Below, in pieces: positions 11,362 through 20,293 of a stretch of 64,000 nucleotides of DNA. Origin of the DNA: Clitoria ternatea (lineage: Eukaryota > Streptophyta > Magnoliopsida > Fabales > Fabaceae); NCBI GenBank assembly GCA_037962975.1, contig CM075675.1, positions 6,272,001-6,336,000 of the forward strand, given 5' to 3'. The notes beneath the pieces were generated by a model. The model did no database searches, was not told where the DNA came from, and worked only from the letters and a program-made list of their open reading frames with translations. Position numbers and translations under genes: made by a program. Numbering within the stretch: the stretch's first letter is position 1; each line of letters begins with the position of its first letter.

Positions 11362-12459
11362 ATGCCTCTCTTTTCTCTATCAAACGCCAAAAACTTTATG
11401 AGGTATTCAATTGCATGTTCACTCTCCTTAACCTTTCTCTTCATTGCAAACTCAACAACACTCCAAACCCCCTCTCCAACAACCCAATGCAACAAAGACC
11501 CTTACAAACAACTCAACCTAATCCATAACCCAAATGGCACAATCACGCGCCCAAACAAGCCCAAAGAGAGCCCACCCGCACCTGATCCCACCCTCCCCAT
11601 CCTCGTACTCTCCAAAGACCTTATCATCAACCAATCAAAAGGCACATGGGCGCGGATCTACATACCCCGCAAAGCACTGTATGACAGCTCCAAACTCCCC
11701 TTAGTGGTTTTCTTCCATGGTGGCGGGTTCATTTTCCTCAGTGCAGCCTCAACCATTTTTCACGATTTCTGCTTCAACTTGGCAAACGACGTCGTAGCGG
11801 TAGTTGCGTCCGTTGAATACCGTCTCGCACCCGAACATAGACTCCCTGCGGCGTATGATGATGCTGTGGAGGCGCTACACTGGATCAAAACCAACCAAGA
11901 TGATTGGCTCATAAAACATGTCGATTTTTCGCATGTTTTCCTCATGGGAAGTAGCGCCGGAGGAAATATAGCGTACAACGCGGGTCTACGTGTAGCTGCG
12001 GGTGATTATCAAAGTCCAAAGATCAAAGGGCTTATTTTGGCTCAACCCTTTTTTGGTGGGACCCATAGGACGGGTTCAGAAGTGAGATTGGCCAATGAGC
12101 CTCATTTGTCGCTGTGTAATAATGATGCGTTGTGGGAATTGTCGTTACCGTTTGGGGTTGGCCGTGATCATGAATATTGCAATCCAACGGTGGGGAATGG
12201 TGCTGTGAGAATGGAAATGATCGGACGGCTTGGATGGCGGGTACTGGTAACGGGCTGTGGCGGTGACCCACTTGTGGACCGTCAGATAGAGGTGGTGAGG
12301 TTGATGCGGAGGAAGGGTGTGAGAGTCGTGGGAAAGTTTACAGAAGGAGATTATCATGGGATTCAAGATAGTGAGCCATTGAAAGCGAAGGAACTCTATG
12401 GGGTAATTAAAAGTTTTATATCAGCTTTGCCTACTAAGGATGTAATGATTTATTTCTGA
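11362..12459 (+). CDS. CXE-1, plant carboxylesterase (CXE8-like, HSL-type alpha/beta hydrolase)
   Basis: Intact single-exon gene for 365 residues. It is a plant CXE enzyme of the hormone-sensitive-lipase group, which hydrolyses carboxyl esters of small molecules; the substrate here is unknown. The family signature HGGGF lies at residues 119-123 (oxyanion hole). The nucleophile is Ser198 in GSSAG, followed by the acid Asp302 in GGDPLVD and the base His332 in DYHG. YRLAPEHRLPAAYDD at 153-167 is typical of the family. The body starts at DPYKQLN (residue 46); the first 45 residues are an extension with a hydrophobic run (SIACSLSLTFLFIA, 16-29) that looks like a signal peptide or anchor, unusual because most CXEs are cytosolic. 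Met13 (11398) is an alternative start. Compared with CXE-2 it lacks the intron after the Ala-Tyr-x-x-Gly segment. Probably functional; the 2-hydroxyisoflavanone dehydratase branch is a less likely alternative. Confidence 0.9.
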   Translation: MPLFSLSNAKNFMRYSIACSLSLTFLFIANSTTLQTPSPTTQCNKDPYKQLNLIHNPNGTITRPNKPKESPPAPDPTLPILVLSKDLIINQSKGTWARIYIPRKALYDSSKLPLVVFFHGGGFIFLSAASTIFHDFCFNLANDVVAVVASVEYRLAPEHRLPAAYDDAVEALHWIKTNQDDWLIKHVDFSHVFLMGSSAGGNIAYNAGLRVAAGDYQSPKIKGLILAQPFFGGTHRTGSEVRLANEPHLSLCNNDALWELSLPFGVGRDHEYCNPTVGNGAVRMEMIGRLGWRVLVTGCGGDPLVDRQIEVVRLMRRKGVRVVGKFTEGDYHGIQDSEPLKAKELYGVIKSFISALPTKDVMIYF

Positions 12460-13149
12460 TGTTACAATAAGTTTAAAAATAATTTATGTGACTAAAGTTT
12501 GGGTAATACTTCACATGTATTAGATTTAAACTTTTTTTTTTAAGTTTCGGGTGGGTTTTAGTTTTTTAAAAAATTAAAAAGATAATTTTAAAACTTAAAT
12601 TAAAAATCACTTTTTTATGAATATGAATGAAAAAATTTTAAATTATTTTAAAAATATATGAAAAATAAATTTATTTTATTTCAACAGGAATATAAGTATT
12701 CGTCATTGAAATTGTATGGATCGAACAATTTAATTCCGAAAGTTTAAAATTTTAATTTAGTTTCTAAATTTGTAAAAAAATCATTTATTTTAATTATTTT
12801 TATATTATTTTTTTATTTTGTACTTAAAAGACTAAATTAAACCTTGTTTTATGAAATTTAGATTTTAAAAATCCTAGGAACTAAAGTATCTAATTTAAAC
12901 AATCTCAATGACAAACATAAACGTGTACTCTCTAACAAAATTTCACTTTTTAAATTTATTTTTATAGACTAAAGTAAAATCTCACCACTTTCCCAAAGGT
13001 GGTGTCGATTGTGGAAAACATAGGCTCAACATAATATTGAGAAGAGTCGTTCGATCAAGTGAGATTGATTCAATATACCATTTTTTTAGAAAAAAAGTTT
13101 GGTTGAGTTAGATGCTTGGTTGTGATAAGATTTGAATCCATATTTAAGA
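12460..13149. other. Gene-free sequence downstream of CXE-1
   Basis: AT-rich 3' flank with poly-T runs. No gene or bounded repeat seen. It should contain the CXE-1 3' untranslated region and polyadenylation site. Confidence 0.5.
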
Positions 13150-14587
13150 ACGTGAATTAATTTCTTAACAAACTTTCATTAACCAATCCTAATTTCCTTA
13201 TACAAATAGCAAACTTCTTAATATGTAAGCTCTTTATCATCATATCTAAAACATTTTCCTCAATAGAATTTTCTCCAATGATAATTGATTTAAGTCTAGT
13301 GCATCCTTTATCCAGTGATAACATACTTCAATATGCTTGGACCTTGAATGAAAGGTCAAGTTCTTACTAAGATAAATTGTACTTTGACTATCACAGTGCA
13401 AAACATACTTCTCTCGAGAAAAACTCAACTCTTATAGAAATTTTTGCATCCATAAGAGTTCTTTAGCAGCATAGGTAACAACAATATACTCTGCCTTTGT
13501 GGAAGACAAAGCAACACACTTTTATAATTTTGATTGCCATGACATTGATTCCCTTATAAAGGCCATCGTATAACTAGAAGTAGACATTTTGGAATTTACA
13601 TTACTAGCCTTATCTACATCAATGTAACCATCTAACATAAGTTCACCCTTCCCAAAGCACAAACATACTCCATAAGTTCCTTTGAGATATTTGAGAATCC
13701 ACTTGATAGATTCCTAATGCTTTTTACTAGGGTTATAAAGAAATCTGTTAACAACACCAATATTTAGTCTTGTGCATACCATGACATACATTAACCTAAC
13801 AATGGCAGCTCTATAAGGAATCTTCAACATTTCTTATTTCTCTTTGTCACTAGTAGGACACTACAAGGAATTGGGTTTGGAGTGACCTACAAATGGAGTG
13901 CAAACTAGTTTGGAATTGCCCATGTGAAACCTTTCCAATACCTTCTCAATATATTTCTACTATGATAACCATAATTTACCATTCTTCCTATCTTGAATAA
14001 TTCTTAACTTGAGAATATGCTTTGTTGGACCTAACTTATTCATTACAAAGGACTTATTCAACTGTCTTTTGAGATTCTTAATCTCTTTCAAGTCATGACC
14101 AACAATCAACATATCATCCACATAAAGCAAAAGAATAATGAAATTTCCATCACGAAACTTCTTCACAAATGCACAATAATCAAAAGAAGTCTTACCATAC
14201 ATGTGATGTACCATGAAGGAGTCAAACTTCTTGTATTGTTGTCTTGGGGCTTGTTTCAACCCATATAAGTTCTTTAGTCTACTAACAAGCTTTTATTTGC
14301 CTTTGACTGTGAAACCTTCAGGTTGTTCCATGTAAATTTCTTCCTCTAAATCACCATGACGGACTGTCATCTTCACATCAAGTTGCTTAACCTTTAGATA
14401 CAAACTAGTTGCCAAACCAATCACTATTCTAATTGAAGACATCTTGACCACACGTTAAAATATTTTATTAAAATCAATACCCTTTTTCTAACTAAAACCT
14501 TTCATAATCAACCTTGCCTTTTACCTCGACTATGAGCAATTCTCTTGTGATTTCAACTTGAACACCTATATATTTTTTAAGTGTCTT
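13150..14587 (-). pseudogene. Copia (Ty1) pol remnant: reverse transcriptase and RNase H
   Basis: Read on the reverse strand, this is the 3' part of a copia polyprotein of the TNT1-like type. In order it has the RT start (MSSIRIVIGLATSLYLKVKQ), GDLEEEIYMEQPEGF, YGLKQAPRQ, the catalytic YVDDMLIVG motif near 14110-14130, GRKNGKLWLS-like sequence, then the RNase H segment with SSTKAEY-like and LHCDSQSTIYLSKN (13370-13400) and HIEVCYHWIKD. Many stops and small frameshifts interrupt it, so it is dead. Its 5' continuation (integrase and RT start) is at 26620-27180, also reverse. The break is exactly at the CACTA terminus at 14588, so that element split it. Confidence 0.85.
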
Positions 14588-15383
14588 CACTACTAGAAAA
14601 ACCCCTGACAGCTTCCAAGAATTTACGACCGACAGTGCCCCATCGCTAGTTAGCAACTGTATCAGTGACCGCCAAAGGAAAGGGACCATGAATACAAAGT
14701 TAGAGACCGAATCAGCGACGACACAACACACTGTCGCTATGTTTGACCATAATTCGTTGCTACACCGTCGCTAACCTATTAAACTGTCGCAGTACCGATC
14801 GCTAACTTTCCCTCCATCCATTTCTTTTGGTTACCTCCAATTTTTTATTAGCACGAAACGTAGCGACGACCACTTCACCGTCGCAAAGTATAATGAAAAC
14901 TGGTCGTCGCTATGTTCGTCACTCATGTCACCTCCTTCTTTTGAACCGACCCTCCTTTTAGATTAAACCCTAAGCTTAGTGACGGTATAGAGGCCGTCGC
15001 TAGATGATTTGAAAAATGAACCGTCGCGATACTGGTCGCTAACTTTCCTTCCAACTTTTTCCTTTTGAACTTACCCTTCTTTTTTTAACTAAACCTTAAG
15101 CTTAGCGACGGTACAGAGGCCGTCGCTTAGGTCACCTTCTTTTTAACTAAGGAATCTCCATTGTCGCTACATGGGCTTAAAGGTAGCGATAAAGTGTTTC
15201 GCAACGCTAAATCGGACACATGGGCAGCTAGAAACGGTGTGTGACTGTCGCTAAATCTAATAACTTATTCGAGGGTCACATTTCCCCTCCGTCAGTTTTG
15301 GTTATGCCCTAAACCCCTCTCTCTAAGTTTCCCCCTCCCTCACCTTCTTATTCTCTCTCTCATTAATCTTGCTCTAATGGCCA
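14588..15383 (+). mobile_element. CACTA transposon A, left end with subterminal repeats
   Basis: The end is CACTACTAGAAAAACCCC, a standard CACTA terminus, preceded by CTT (14585-14587) as the potential 3-bp duplication. The next 650 bp are full of short direct and inverted repeats built around GCGACGG/CCGTCGC (for example AGCGACGGTACAGAGGCCGT near 15105). These are the expected subterminal binding sites for the element's own transposase. A pyrimidine-rich tract (15290-15370) resembles a leader. The sequence is interrupted at 15384-15388 by the Athila-like retrotransposon and continues at 24391. No right end and no transposase were identified. Confidence 0.75.
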
Positions 15384-15388
15384 GCCTC
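15384..15388. repeat. Target-site duplication GCCTC, left copy
   Basis: Five bases directly before the TG of the left LTR, repeated directly after the CA of the right LTR at 24386-24390. Confidence 0.95.
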
Positions 15389-15631
15389 TGTTAGTCCTCA
15401 AATTTTCGATAAAAGCTTAAATAAAAATTTCATAAAAATTATAAAAATCAGTTTAATTTGTTAGAAAATTAGGATTTAAATTCAATAAATGAGTGTTGTT
15501 GGAAATAATCTGCCCTTGATCGATTTTCTCTAGTTTTGTAGTGAAAAAGTTAAGAAATCAAGAGAAAATTACACTGGAGGAGCTGACGCGTAGCCTCACC
15601 CCACGCGTAGCATCAAGTGCTATTTTTGATG

Positions 15632-15666
15632 CTGACGCTACGCATCAAAGCCACGCGTAGCGTCAG
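15632..15666. repeat. Perfect 12-bp inverted repeat in the LTR
   Basis: CTGACGCTACGC and GCGTAGCGTCAG are exact reverse complements separated by 11 bases. They form because one motif copy is inverted relative to its neighbour. The same structure is intact in the right LTR at 23077-23111. Confidence 0.9.
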
Positions 15667-15918
15667 TGCTGCGTGGTCTCCACTCCTACTTTTGGCCAAC
15701 CACCCCACTTGGACCCAATAATGGGCACTCCACTCAGCCCAAGGGCCACCCCAATCAGCATAAATGGCCAAAAACTCGTGGAAACATGTCCAAGTGGCCA
15801 GGCATGATCAAGATTAATTATTGAAAGTGGCCATTATCAAGTGTTTAATGGAGGCTGAGTCAGGGGTCTGACGCGTAGCGTCACAGGGACGCATAGCGTC
15901 AGCACCCTTGCTCAGCCC

Positions 15919-15926
15919 TATAAATA
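15919..15926 (+). promoter_or_regulatory. TATA box of the left LTR
   Basis: TATAAATA inside CCCTATAAATAGGG, followed by a CT-rich leader-like tract. It lies 530 bp into the LTR, giving a U3 of about 560 bp. Confidence 0.75.
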
Positions 15927-16947
15927 GGGCCATCCAACACCATTCATAGCATCCCATTCCATACACTTCTCTTCTCTTCTCTCTCGTGCTCAACTTTGAG
16001 TACTTCTTTTGTGAGTTGTAGTTCTAGAATAGTTTTCTAGATACTTGAGTGTGTTTCGGTGTATTGTGATCGTTGTATCGTGAAGTTTCCATCGTCTTCT
16101 TCGTAATGTCAAACTCTGTAAGTGTTGTTTTTACTTTTACCATGTGTAACTAATCTGTTTATGTTGGAATTGGTGAACTAATCTATTGAGTATAATGTTG
16201 TGAATTCAACCTCTGCATGTTTATGATTCAAGTCCATGTTAGTATTTCAACCTTTTATTAATATGAACGTCAAACGGGAGAATGATTTTCATGTGTATCG
16301 AAACTAGTTTTATTAGTATAAATGTCAAACGGGAGAATGATTATTTATGCCGTATTGAAACTTGTTTTGACGAAAGTAAAAAGTTGGAATACCCTTGGTA
16401 TCTCAATTCTATAGGGGTTGTTAACCATTGTTGCCATAAGGCCAGGTCTTAATGCAAGTTTTTACTGAGAAAGCTCACGAGGGATCGGACTTTACGGTGA
16501 ATTCTTAGAATTTATATCACGAGGGATCGGTTATAATGATTTTAAGCTGCAATGACATGAAACTTGATGATTAAATATACATGTCTTGAGTTCCTCATTG
16601 TTATTCTAGATTAGGGATCCAATTTCCAACATAATTTGTTTATCTGTGTTTATCTCAAGTATCTTACCTATTCTAGATTGCAACTCAACTTTTTAGATAG
16701 ATTTTATTTTCTTTTTATCTCATGAATCAATCAACCATGCTATCTTGTGAATATTGTATAAACTGTACATAAATCATTCTTTTGTTTATACTTTCCTTCA
16801 CATTTACCATAGTAAGTAGAAGATTACTGTTGTTATTGGACTTTCAATCCCAGTGGAACGATATCTAAATTTCGAAAACTACAAACGAATTGGTGCGCTT
16901 GCCAATTGACAAAAACCCGGTTACAACTCCAGGCCGAACAAGTTTTC

Positions 16948-16965
16948 TGGCGCCGTTGCCGGGGA
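16948..16965 (+). promoter_or_regulatory. Primer-binding site (tRNA-Asp type)
   Basis: TGGCGCCGTTGCCGGGGA, seven bases after the left LTR. It is complementary to the 3' end of plant tRNA-Asp, the primer used by Athila-type elements. Confidence 0.85.
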
Positions 16966-17088
16966 TTGAATTGTTTCAGTAAAATAGTAAAATTTTAATT
17001 ACCATGGTAAATATTTTTTTTTTACCTTAGATAATCTTTTATTTATTTCTTATCATTGTTACACTAACTTTCTTTGTCTAGTTTGTGC

Positions 17089-18537
17089 ATGCAAACTCGA
17101 TCTACCACAGGTAAAATTTATTTTGATCCTGAGATAGAAAAGTTTGTAAAGAAAATCAAGTCTTTGAAATCTAAAACACAAACTAATTTTTCTTCTACTT
17201 CGAAAATTTTTGAAAATTCAAATATGGCTGCTGAAAAGAGAACATTGGGACAGTTTGCTGCTATAAATGGTCCACCCCGAGTTTCGGGAATGTTTCAAGG
17301 ACCAGTTTTACCAGTGGAAATTAAACCTGCCACTTTAAACATTATTCAAAACAACCAATTTGCTGGTTTAAATCATGAAGAACCATATGAACATTTAACT
17401 GTTTTTTATGAACTGTGTAGCACAATTGGTTTTGAACCCAATCAAGAAGAGTCTGTTTACATGAGACTCTTTCCTTTTTCATTGATTGGGAAAGCAAAAG
17501 AATGGTTTAAATCTTGTCCACTGGGTAGTTTTGCAAACTGGTCCGATGTTGAAAGAAAATTTTTGGAAAGATTTTATTCTCCTTCAAAATATTTTGAAGC
17601 AATGACAGCCATACACTCTTTTTCTCAAAATAATGACGAATCATTAGGAGAAACATGGGAACGATTCAAGGCACTCTTGAGAAAATGCCCAAACCACAAC
17701 CTGAATGATGCCGAGAAGGTAAGAATCGTTTACCATGGTTTATTGCCTCAGTTCAAGATGATGTTAGATGCTTGTGCAGGTGGTTCTTTAATGAACAAGA
17801 CTGTGGAAGAAGCCATAGAAATATTGGAATCAATGGCTATTAGTGACCGACAAGCAAAGCATGAAAGAGGTAATATGCAAAGGAAGCCAGGAATGCTCGA
17901 ATTGGGAGTAAATGATGCAGTGTTGGCTCAGCAAAAATTACTGACCCAACAAATTGAAGTTATGAGCAAGCAATTGGAAAAACTTCAAATTGCTCAAGTA
18001 GCATCACCACCCCCTGCTCAACTTAAAGCATGTACGCACTGCATGGGAGAACAACCATGTGGTTACTGTGGAAATGAGCAAGAGCAAGCCAATTTCATGA
18101 ACCATCAAAGAGTACCCTTAGGTAATTATCCTTTCAATCACGGAAACTCTTTTCCTAACAATTACCCGCAGGGTTGGCAAAATCAGAACATTGGCTGGAG
18201 ACAGGATACTGGACCTTCCAACAGACCTCCTAACAATCAATTCAAGCAACAACAAACTGATAATGCAAGGTTGACAAGAATAGAGGAAGCTATTCAACAG
18301 TTATTGCAGTTTGTAGAGACAAATGAAGCTGCCCGAAAAGCATCAGACATACAAATGGGTCAGCTCGCAAAAGAAATAGCCGAATTAAAGAGTTCTGGGT
18401 TTTCTGCAAACACTCAAAACCCAAGGGAACAATGTAATGCTGTTTCTATTGATGTTGTAAAAATTGATTGTAAAGAAAAGAGTGAGAAAAAGAAAGAAGA
18501 AGAAGAAAAAGAAAGTGAAAAAAAAAGAAAAAAATGA
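17089..18537 (+). CDS. Gag-like protein of the Athila-like element
   Basis: 482 residues. I chose the ATG at 17089 (MQTRSTTG) because the frame upstream has no other ATG. This is the structural (capsid) protein that packages the element's RNA. A retrotransposon-gag domain covers about residues 100-230 (FYELCSTIGFEPNQ, KAKEWFKSCP, WSDVERKFLERFYSPSK, ESLGETWERFKALLRKCP). A helical region follows, then a Cys-rich patch (CTHCMGEQPCGYCGNE) in place of a classic CCHC knuckle. The tail is Lys/Glu-rich and ends in a purine-only tract. The protease lies in a different frame just downstream, so if a Gag-Pro fusion is needed it requires a frameshift, or an indel in the purine tract has broken it. The ORF itself is intact, in keeping with a young element. 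Confidence 0.88.
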   Translation: MQTRSTTGKIYFDPEIEKFVKKIKSLKSKTQTNFSSTSKIFENSNMAAEKRTLGQFAAINGPPRVSGMFQGPVLPVEIKPATLNIIQNNQFAGLNHEEPYEHLTVFYELCSTIGFEPNQEESVYMRLFPFSLIGKAKEWFKSCPLGSFANWSDVERKFLERFYSPSKYFEAMTAIHSFSQNNDESLGETWERFKALLRKCPNHNLNDAEKVRIVYHGLLPQFKMMLDACAGGSLMNKTVEEAIEILESMAISDRQAKHERGNMQRKPGMLELGVNDAVLAQQKLLTQQIEVMSKQLEKLQIAQVASPPPAQLKACTHCMGEQPCGYCGNEQEQANFMNHQRVPLGNYPFNHGNSFPNNYPQGWQNQNIGWRQDTGPSNRPPNNQFKQQQTDNARLTRIEEAIQQLLQFVETNEAARKASDIQMGQLAKEIAELKSSGFSANTQNPREQCNAVSIDVVKIDCKEKSEKKKEEEEKESEKKRKK

Positions 18538-18565
18538 AAAAAATGAAAAAGAAAAAAATGTGTAA

Positions 18566-19195
18566 AGAGATACAGAGCAAGAAACAAACTGTATAACCCC
18601 GAAAAAATGTAAAGATCCGGGGAGTTTCACCATTCCTGTAACAATTGGAAATATCAACATCAGGAATGCGTTATTAGATTTAGGGGCTAACATTAACTTG
18701 ATACCCCTAGATTTAATAAAACGCATTGGTGAATATGAGCTAAAAGAAGCAAAGACAGAATTACAGTTTGCGGATCGCTCTGTCAAAAAGCCTTTTGGGA
18801 TTGTGGAAGATGTATTGGTAAAGGTTGACAAGTACCACTTCAAAGTTGACTTTGTGGTACTGGATATGAAGGAGGATACTGAGATCCCCCTGATCCTAGG
18901 AAGACCTTTCATGAAGACTGCAAAAATCAAAGTAGATGTTGATCAAAGTATGGTTGCAGTCAAAGTTTATGGAGAAGAAGTAAGCTTCAGTGCTCATGAA
19001 CACCTCAGGATAAGTAATGAGGAAAAAGTTTACCCTTCAACCAAACCAGGTATATCTCTTCCCAATCAATTAAATTGTTTTGAATTAACCGATGCTTTGA
19101 ATGATGAAAAACAGGTAATTAGGCATCGAAAAAGAAGAAGAAGGAAGAAAAAGACAGGTGATTCCTCAAAGAATATTGGGAAACCACCTGATTAA
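18566..19195 (+). CDS. Retroviral-type aspartic protease of the Athila-like element
   Basis: An open frame of 209 codons, shifted relative to gag. It holds the retropepsin-like core: ALLDLGANINLIP with the catalytic Asp at 18677 (Leu in the second position of the usual D-S/T-G), then LILGRPFMKTAKIKVDVD, the conserved Ile-Leu-Gly-Arg segment. The first ATG (18698) lies after the catalytic Asp, so the part from that ATG alone would be inactive. A functional enzyme would have to be made as a Gag fusion across the A/G-rich tract at 18480-18565. The frame ends in a basic tail (HRKRRRRKKK) and stops where pol would normally continue; no reverse transcriptase follows. Confidence 0.8.
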   Translation, partial: RDTEQETNCITPKKCKDPGSFTIPVTIGNINIRNALLDLGANINLIPLDLIKRIGEYELKEAKTELQFADRSVKKPFGIVEDVLVKVDKYHFKVDFVVLDMKEDTEIPLILGRPFMKTAKIKVDVDQSMVAVKVYGEEVSFSAHEHLRISNEEKVYPSTKPGISLPNQLNCFELTDALNDEKQVIRHRKRRRRKKKTGDSSKNIGKPPD

Positions 19196-19426
19196 TCAGA
19201 GGTAATGTCTGGCTGGAGACATTAAACCTAGCGCTCAATGGGAGGCAACCCATTCTTTTCTTTTTGTTTTTAAGGTTGTTTTACATAACCAAAAAAAAAA
19301 AAACAAAAAAAAACATATTTCAAAAATAATTAGATAGAATTTTATTTTGAAAAGAAAAAGGAGTTTAAGATTGAAAAGAAAAGGTTTTTGAAAATCAAAA
19401 TTTTGGAAAATCAAAAACAGAAGCCC
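19196..19426 (+). other. Non-coding junction where pol is missing
   Basis: After the protease stop the sequence has GGGAGGCAACCCA (near 19240), a word I associate with the region after pol in Athila/Tat elements, then A-rich low-complexity DNA. This suggests that pol was deleted in an ancestor, with the post-pol region joined directly to the protease. Confidence 0.45.
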
Positions 19427-19505
19427 ACGCGTAGCGCCCCCTCGACGCGTAGCGTGGACTCTGCATTTTGGGTATCACGCGTAGCGTCCCATACACGCGT
19501 AGCGT
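19427..19505. repeat. Internal cluster 1 of ACGCGTAGCGT doublets
   Basis: Four motif copies start at 19427, 19445, 19477 and 19495, forming two doublets with 18-bp start-to-start spacing. The cluster lies before the leader-like sequence of the third ORF. Confidence 0.92.
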
Positions 19506-19677
19506 CAGAGCCCACGTTCAGTTTTTAAAACTGAACCAGAGAGGCCCATCTTAGGTTTTAAAACCTAAAATTCCCTCTCTGCTTCACTTTAGTTCTCTTT
19601 CAAAAACCCTAAAGTTTAGAAACTCCCTTTTTTCTCTCTTCCCAAGCTTCTCAATCCCATTGCTCAAGGAATCACAA

Positions 19678-20293
19678 GTAAGTATTCTAATCCCTTCTCA
19701 TTAGTTTTATTTTTGATTTTTAATTTGTAGAAATAAATGTGGTTAGGATTAGGATTAGAAGACCATTGGGATTGATTGCTGTTAGGAGTTAGGGATTGAA
19801 TGGATGTAGTGTAGGTTGAAAAGGGGTTGCTGCTGTGCAACCCCTATTTTTTCTTTTTTCTGCGCATCCCACGCGTAGCGTCCCACTGACGCGTAGCGTG
19901 AGGATGAACTGTAAGCCCACGCGTAGCGTCCCACTTACGCGTAGCGTGGGAAGAACAGGCTGATGCGTAGCGTCACACCACGCGTAGCGTCAGCCTCTGT
20001 TTTTAATTCTTGATGTTTGTTTGTTGTTTGCTGTTTTCTTTTGAAATTAAAAAATTTTCTTAGTTTATATTTATACTTTCTTGCAACTTTGTATGAATTT
20101 TGAATAAATTGTATTTTGTTTTGTATATTATTTGAATATATGTATGTTAATTTCTTTAAATTCAAAAATATGTTGTTGAATTGCATCTTTATTTGTGAAA
20201 AATTTTAGAAAACCCTAAAATATTTTACAAATAATTGTTTGCTTGTGTGTGATTTATTTAGTGTGTTTAATTTTAAATTTTTACTTTTTGCAG
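19678..20293 (+). other. Predicted 5' leader intron of the third ORF
   Basis: A strong donor, CACAA/GTAAGTATTC at 19678, pairs with an acceptor, TTTTTGCAG, that ends exactly one base before the ATG at 20294. The sequence before the donor (19560-19677) is pyrimidine-rich with AAACCCTAAA, like a plant gene leader. Splicing is inferred, not shown. The second ACGCGTAGCGT cluster lies inside this intron. Confidence 0.6.
19871..19990. repeat. Internal cluster 2 of ACGCGTAGCGT doublets
   Basis: Six copies start at 19871, 19889, 19919, 19937, 19963 and 19980. They form three doublets with spacing 18, 18 and 17 bp, inside the predicted leader intron. Confidence 0.92.

Larger units (their letters stand above)
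15389..16940 (+). repeat. Left LTR of the Athila-like element
   Basis: 1552 bp, from TGTTAGTCCTC to GGCCGAACA. Contains six copies of the ACGCGTAGCGT-type motif (15586-15900), a 12-bp inverted repeat (15632-15643 with 15655-15666), a TATA box at 15919 and a CT-rich stretch after it. Pairs with 22834-24385. Confidence 0.95.

Noticed and set aside
12032..12366. Reverse-strand frames inside CXE-1
   Set aside because: Shadows of the carboxylesterase coding strand.
18385..18930. 181-codon reverse-strand open frame
   Set aside because: Antisense of the Athila-like gag C-terminus and protease; Phe/Ser-rich because of the purine-rich sense strand. No domain.
15586..19990. Regular short repeats that could suggest a CRISPR-like array
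   Set aside because: The copies are spread over LTRs and interior of a plant retrotransposon, are 11 bp long in doublets, and spacers are too short. Not CRISPR.
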